In this document: in pieces, positions 59,615 to 64,000 of the stretch
Numbering within the stretch: the first letter of the stretch is position 1
Layout of the letters: each line of letters opens with the position of its first letter
Assembly (NCBI RefSeq): GCF_001691555.1
Contig: NZ_MAYN01000006.1
Coordinates: 1-64,000, forward strand
DNA: 64,000 bases
Direction: 5' to 3'
Source: Pantoea eucrina
Lineage (GTDB): Bacteria; Pseudomonadota; Gammaproteobacteria; Enterobacterales; Enterobacteriaceae
Notes under the pieces: generated by a model
Database searches by the model: none
What the model was told of the DNA's origin: nothing
What the model saw: only the letters and a program-made list of their open reading frames with translations
Translations under genes and position numbers: made by a program

Positions 59615-62272
59615 ATGAGTGACTGCTGCAGTAATAAAAAATGTGGATCAGCCGCAACCGTAGAGGAGGCGTCTGTTAAAAATACCGCAACTGCCCCGAC
59701 TGAGGCTTCCGAGAAGATGCCACCAAAAACGACTGAGACCACACCGGCTTGTTGCAGCACCGGGAGCTGCTGCTCAACGGACGGCCTGAGCCAGGTGTCC
59801 GAACTGGTTGCAGAGCATCCCCGCAACGATGACGTTCAGACGCGTCTGCGCATCATGCAGATGGACTGCCCGACGGAGGAGGCGCTCCTCCGAAAAAAAC
59901 TGGCAAAATTATCTTCCGTCAGCAATCTCGAATTCAATCTTATACAGAGGGTGCTTACCGTGACCCATACGCCGCAGGCGCTGGAACCGGTTCTGCAGGC
60001 GGTGCGCTCGCTGGGTTTTGACCCGGAACCGATTGATAAAGCAATGCAGCCTGAAGGCAACTGTTGTACAGGCCGTGAGGCGGAAAGTACCGGCGGTTCC
60101 TGCTGCGCACCTGCCCCTGTCACATTCGGTGAGCTGCAGACGCAGCAGTTGACCGCTGACGGGGTGCGTACCAGTATCAGGATCATGCAGATGGACTGCC
60201 CTGTTGAAGAGGGCATGATTCGTAAAAAGCTGGATGGCATGTCAGCCGTCAAGGAACTGGATTTCAATCTTATGCAGCGCGTACTGACGGTGGTTCACGC
60301 ACCGGATGCGCTGGAGCCAGTTCTGGCCGCCATTCGTTCGCTGGGCTTTGAACCTGAACTTCCTGACAGTAATGGCCGGCACGTGGTCACTGAGGAAAAG
60401 AAAAAACCCTGGTGGCCGCTCGCGCTTGCCGGTGTGGCGGCAAGCGCCGCCGAAGCCATGCATTGGGCGGGCATGCCGGAATGGCTGGAAGCGGCTCTTG
60501 CTCTTGCTGCCGTTGCGGCCTGTGGCCTGTCCACGTACAAAAAAGGCTGGATTGCTCTTCGCAACGGCAACCTGAACATCAACGCCCTGATGAGTATTGC
60601 CGTCACCGGGGCGCTGGCGCTCGGACAGTGGCCTGAAGCCGCCATGGTAATGGTCCTGTTCACGATTGCGGAACTGATTGAAGCAAAGTCTCTTGATCGC
60701 GCCCGCAATGCCATCGGCTCTCTGATGAAACTGACGCCTGAAACGGCCACAATTCAGCAGCCGGACGGCTCCTGGAAAGAAACTGAGGCCGTGTCTGTAT
60801 CCCTTAACAGCGTGGTCAGGGTAAAACCGGGCGAGCGTATCGCCCTCGACGGCACGGTGGTTCGGGGAAGGACCGCCATTAATCAGGCACCTATTACCGG
60901 CGAAAGCCTGCCGGTGGATAAAGGGGAAGGCGACCCGGTCTTCGCCGGGACGGTCAACGGATCCGGTGGCTTTGAGTACCGGGTAACGGCGGCTGCCGGA
61001 AATACCACGCTTGCGCGTATCATTCATGCCGTGGAGGAAGCGCAGGGGGCAAAAGCCCCTACGCAGCGCTTTGTTGATCGCTTTGCGCAAATTTATACCC
61101 CTGTGGTGTTTGCTATTGCCGTCGCAGTTGCCGTTCTCCCGCCGCTGATTGCAGGTGAAAGCTGGCAGGCGTGGATATACAAGGCGCTGGTGATGCTGGT
61201 TATCGCCTGCCCCTGTGCGCTGGTCATTTCCACGCCAGTGACCCTTGTCAGCGGCCTGACGGCAGCAGCCCGCCGGGGGATATTGATCAAGGGCGGCGTT
61301 TATCTTGAAGAGGGTCGAAAGCTGAAGTGGCTGGCGCTCGACAAGACCGGCACCCTGACGCACGGTAAGCCGGTACAGACGGATGCGATTATCTATACCG
61401 GGGTGGCAGAAGACGAGGGGCGCAGGCTGGCTGTGAGCCTGGCAGGTTACTCCGATCATCCGGTTTCGCAGGCTGTATCGGCGGCATCAGATAGCATTCA
61501 GCGTTATGAAGTGGAAAACTTTGAGGCTCTGCCAGGCCGCGGCGTGCGTGGCGTCATCAACGGTCAAACCTACAGTCTGGGCAATCTGAGGCTGGCTGAA
61601 GAAACGGTGCGCTGCCCGGAAGCGGTCAGGGCTGCACTAACGGAACTGGAGACCGGGGGTAAAACGGTCATCATGCTCTGTGACACTCATCAGGTGCTTG
61701 GGCTGTTTGCGGTGGCTGATACGGTGAAGGAAAGCAGCCGCGAGGCGATAAGTCAGTTGCATAGTCTGGGTGTCAAAACGCTCATGCTGACCGGAGACAA
61801 TGCGCACACTGCGCAGGCCATTGCCGGTCAGGTTGGTATCGATGAGGCGCGGGGGGATCAGCTGCCGGAAGATAAACTGCGTGCTGTAGAAACGTTTACG
61901 GCGCAGGGCACGACCGGCATGGTAGGCGACGGCATCAATGATGCACCGGCGCTGGCCCGCGCCGATATCGGCTTTGCCATGGGCGCAATGGGCACGGATA
62001 CCGCCATCGAGACTGCCGATGTGGCCCTCATGGATGACGATTTGCGTAAAATCCCGGCTTTTGTCCGACTCTCCCGCCAGACGTATAACGTTCTGGTTCA
62101 GAATATCGTTATGGCTATTGGGATCAAGGCAGTGTTTCTGGCCCTGACCATTGCAGGTATGGGCACCATGTGGATGGCGGTATTCGCGGATGTGGGTGCA
62201 AGCCTGCTTGTCGTGGCAAATGGTCTGCGCCTGTTACGTAATAAGCAGCGGTTGCTGCCTATCAGATTATGA
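59615..62272 (+). CDS. cadA: Cd/Zn/Pb-exporting P1B-type ATPase
   Basis: This 885-residue pump has an unusual N-terminus: a Cys-rich head (SDCCSNKKCG, then ACCSTGSCCST), and two tandem metal-binding domains with RIMQMDCPTEE (about 84) and RIMQMDCPVEE (about 190), separated by another Cys-rich linker (GGSCCAPAP). The core is standard: TGES, CPCALVIST near 530, the phosphorylated Asp in DKTGTLTHGK near 573, SDHPV and GDGINDAPAL. The CPC motif and the paired CPxEE domains fit Zn/Cd/Pb rather than copper export. It is divergent from and controlled by cadR. The two N-terminal domains look like an internal duplication. Confidence 0.93.
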   Translation: MSDCCSNKKCGSAATVEEASVKNTATAPTEASEKMPPKTTETTPACCSTGSCCSTDGLSQVSELVAEHPRNDDVQTRLRIMQMDCPTEEALLRKKLAKLSSVSNLEFNLIQRVLTVTHTPQALEPVLQAVRSLGFDPEPIDKAMQPEGNCCTGREAESTGGSCCAPAPVTFGELQTQQLTADGVRTSIRIMQMDCPVEEGMIRKKLDGMSAVKELDFNLMQRVLTVVHAPDALEPVLAAIRSLGFEPELPDSNGRHVVTEEKKKPWWPLALAGVAASAAEAMHWAGMPEWLEAALALAAVAACGLSTYKKGWIALRNGNLNINALMSIAVTGALALGQWPEAAMVMVLFTIAELIEAKSLDRARNAIGSLMKLTPETATIQQPDGSWKETEAVSVSLNSVVRVKPGERIALDGTVVRGRTAINQAPITGESLPVDKGEGDPVFAGTVNGSGGFEYRVTAAAGNTTLARIIHAVEEAQGAKAPTQRFVDRFAQIYTPVVFAIAVAVAVLPPLIAGESWQAWIYKALVMLVIACPCALVISTPVTLVSGLTAAARRGILIKGGVYLEEGRKLKWLALDKTGTLTHGKPVQTDAIIYTGVAEDEGRRLAVSLAGYSDHPVSQAVSAASDSIQRYEVENFEALPGRGVRGVINGQTYSLGNLRLAEETVRCPEAVRAALTELETGGKTVIMLCDTHQVLGLFAVADTVKESSREAISQLHSLGVKTLMLTGDNAHTAQAIAGQVGIDEARGDQLPEDKLRAVETFTAQGTTGMVGDGINDAPALARADIGFAMGAMGTDTAIETADVALMDDDLRKIPAFVRLSRQTYNVLVQNIVMAIGIKAVFLALTIAGMGTMWMAVFADVGASLLVVANGLRLLRNKQRLLPIRL

Positions 62273-62414
62273 TGGGCAGTGTCAGGAGAAGCCGTTGGCT
62301 TATATCTTCTGCGTTTTGTTGCCAATGCCGGCTCTGGAAAACTGAGTGACAGCATCACTGACACAGCACTTTTCATAATAGACGTAGTGCAGTTTCGATA
62401 CCCATCCTGATATA

Positions 62415-62439
62415 AAGGCTCTCTCCGACAGAGGGCCTT
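62415..62439. terminator. Hairpin between convergent cadA and cusA-like genes
   Basis: aaggctctct and agagggcctt form a stem with a ccgac loop and one mismatch. It lies between convergent genes and lacks a long T run. Confidence 0.5.
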
Positions 62440-62445
62440 AGAATG

Positions 62446-64000
62446 TCATGATACGTCTGTTTTATGCCTGCGCAGCCAGATTAATTTGTAGGCAGCAGGA
62501 ATAATGAACAGTGAAAGAAGCGGAGCTGTTATCATCCCTCCAATCATGGGGGCCGCAATCCGACTCATGACTTCTGAGCCTGCTCCGGTTCCCCACAGAA
62601 TGGGTAGCAGGCCCGCAATGATCACCGCTACAGTCATGGCTTTTGGCCGGACACGTAATACTGCTCCATGATAAAGAGCTTCATCAAGGCCTTCAGGTGT
62701 GAACGTCTCCCGGTGGGACAATTCCGGGTGTGCTTCAATGGCATGACGCAGATACATCAGCATGACCACACCAAATTCTGCCGCCACCCCGGCCAGGGCG
62801 ATAAACCCGGTTCCGGTCGCCACAGACATGTGGAAGCCCTGCCAGTAGAGGAACCATATTCCCCCGACCAGCGCGAACGGCAGACTCATCAGGATCAGCA
62901 AGGCCTCATCCACACGACGGAATGCCAGATACAACAGGATGAAAATGATCACCACCGTCATCGGAACCATCAGTTTCAGTTTCTTGTTGGCATGCTCCAG
63001 TAATTCAAACTGACCGGAGAATGACACGCTGGTCCCCGGTCTCAGTTTCACTTTTTCGCTGATAGCCGTCCTGATATCGTTGACCACCGACACCATGTCC
63101 CTGCCGCGGGCATCAACATAAATCCAGCTGGCCGGTCGCGCGTTTTCCGTTTTCAGCATGGTAGGTCCGGATACAACGTTAATATCGGCAACGTCACCCA
63201 GCGTGATCTGCTGTTTCATGGGTGTCAGGATGGGCATTTCCCTCAGAGCTTGTGGACTGCTCCGGTAATCCTGCGGGTAACGGATATTAATCGGATACCG
63301 GGCCACGCCCTCAACCGTTTCCCCCACCGTCGCGCCGCCGATGGCTGAGGAGACAAACAGCTGGACATCACCCACCGTCATCCCGTAGCGGGAGGCTTTT
63401 TCACGGTTAATATCGATGTCAATGTAGCGCCCGCCCTCCAGTCGCTCGGCCAGAGCCGATATCACGCCCGGCACGGTTTTGGCTACCGCCTCAATGCTCT
63501 GCGCCGTTGCATCGATATCGGACAGAACAGTACCTGACACCTTGATACCTATCGGACTTTTTATCCCGGTTGAGAGCATATCAATACGGTTACGGATGGG
63601 GGGCACCCAGAGGTTAGCCAGACCGGGTAAACGGACCGTTTTATCGAGTTCGTCAATAATCTTGTCAATCGTCATGCCGGGCCGCCACTGATCCTCTGGT
63701 TTAAGCTGGATCGTGGTTTCCATCATTTCGAGCGGCGCGGAATCCGTCGCGGTCTCGGCCTTCCCGGTCTTGCCAAAAACAGAAGCTACTTCAGGTACGG
63801 TTTTAATGAGCTTATCCGTGGTCTGTAAGAGCGCAGCGGCCGCTGCCGGCGACACGCCCGGCAATGTTGAGGGCATATACAACAGGTCGCCCTCATTTAT
63901 CTTCGGCAGAAACTCGCCGCCTACCTGACTCAGGGGCCAGATAACCGTGAAGATGGATAAGGTCGCAACCAGCAGGGTTATTTTTGGCCAGTGAAGTACC
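62446..64000 (-). CDS. cusA: CusA/SilA-type RND metal efflux pump, C-terminal half (partial)
   Basis: The frame is open from the window end and gives about 518 residues of a heavy-metal RND transporter. Readable features are FLPKINEGD with [38 protein letters not shown], and the membrane region [15 protein letters not shown] stretch ([20 protein letters not shown]) near the proton relay, ending with [17 protein letters not shown]. CusA-type pumps (about 1047 residues) send Cu(I)/Ag(I) from periplasm and cytoplasm through CusB and CusC. The N-terminal half and its partner genes lie beyond the window. The GVDxGA-type motif cannot be checked. Cu/Ag specificity is inferred from overall resemblance. 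Confidence 0.88.
   Translation of the reverse strand, partial: VLHWPKITLLVATLSIFTVIWPLSQVGGEFLPKINEGDLLYMPSTLPGVSPAAAAALLQTTDKLIKTVPEVASVFGKTGKAETATDSAPLEMMETTIQLKPEDQWRPGMTIDKIIDELDKTVRLPGLANLWVPPIRNRIDMLSTGIKSPIGIKVSGTVLSDIDATAQSIEAVAKTVPGVISALAERLEGGRYIDIDINREKASRYGMTVGDVQLFVSSAIGGATVGETVEGVARYPINIRYPQDYRSSPQALREMPILTPMKQQITLGDVADINVVSGPTMLKTENARPASWIYVDARGRDMVSVVNDIRTAISEKVKLRPGTSVSFSGQFELLEHANKKLKLMVPMTVVIIFILLYLAFRRVDEALLILMSLPFALVGGIWFLYWQGFHMSVATGTGFIALAGVAAEFGVVMLMYLRHAIEAHPELSHRETFTPEGLDEALYHGAVLRVRPKAMTVAVIIAGLLPILWGTGAGSEVMSRIAAPMIGGMITAPLLSLFIIPAAYKLIWLRRHKTDVS

Noticed and set aside
60242..61459. 405-codon open frame on the minus strand
   Set aside because: It lies antisense to the P-type ATPase gene, has no ribosome site, and its translation shows no domain. 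High-GC coding DNA commonly leaves such shadows open.

Overview
The window is part of a large plasmid, or plasmid-derived replicon, of an Enterobacterales bacterium. An Erwiniaceae (Pantoea/Erwinia-like) or closely related enterobacterial host is most likely. The evidence is a RepFIB-type iteron origin with a Rep_3-family RepA, a P1/F-type parAB partition locus with a parS-like site, several IS1 copies and remnants, an IS3-family remnant, a Klebsiella-type nas operon, and metal-resistance genes typical of enterobacterial plasmids. The host assignment is inference from protein resemblance only.

Layout. 1-5.2 kb is an IS1-scarred region with a lipase-like lipoprotein, a truncated ParF-like partition ATPase, a one-domain MqsA-type antitoxin, a cytochrome b561 and a 38-bp residue of IS1. 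5.2-14.1 kb holds metabolic genes: a truncated gluconate/sorbitol-type dehydrogenase flavosubunit with its intact triheme cytochrome c, a sugar-porter MFS protein, a LysR regulator, and a citA-like symporter paired with a ModA-like binding protein. 14.3-15.8 kb is two decayed insertion sequences. 15.9-21.3 kb is the replication and partition backbone: two iteron arrays around repA, DnaA boxes, GATC repeats, parS, parB and parA. 22-26.1 kb holds an AraC regulator, a LysE exporter coupled to an unrecognised HDxxH protein, an orphan MazE-type antitoxin and a HigBA module. 26.2-29 kb is a graveyard of umuC, nickel-transporter and integrase fragments. 29.2-41.2 kb is a complete assimilatory nitrate/nitrite reduction unit (nasR, nasFED, a fused nasC-nasB, nasA, cobA) with a sigma-54 promoter and an ANTAR antitermination leader.

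41.3-55.2 kb is the most interesting part. An SOS-controlled umuDC operon has been split after about codon 78 of umuC by an approximately 11-kb element (43480-54446) with 11-bp inverted ends. The element carries two tandem tyrosine recombinases and a fluoride-resistance cargo: a fluoride riboswitch followed by Mn-dependent pyrophosphatase, a universal stress protein, enolase, phosphoglycerate mutase and the CrcB/Fluc fluoride channel, preceded by a beta-propeller protein, a TDT-family anion transporter and a UDG-like protein. To its left are two diverged tandem copies of the umuC 3' part, each bounded by the same end motif. A third decayed umuC piece lies at 26.3 kb, with a decayed copy of the second recombinase 2 kb away. 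This suggests a family of umuC-targeting elements that has accreted repeatedly at one site.

55.4-64 kb is a metal-resistance block: arsRH converging on arsRBC, cadR divergent from a Cd/Zn/Pb P-type ATPase, and the C-terminal half of a CusA-type RND pump running off the window.

Taken together, the plasmid gives its host nitrate assimilation, organic-acid and sugar uptake, and resistance to fluoride, arsenic and divalent metals. Fluoride inhibits enolase and pyrophosphatase, so the fluoride island pairs toxin export with replacement copies of the enzymes that fluoride poisons.
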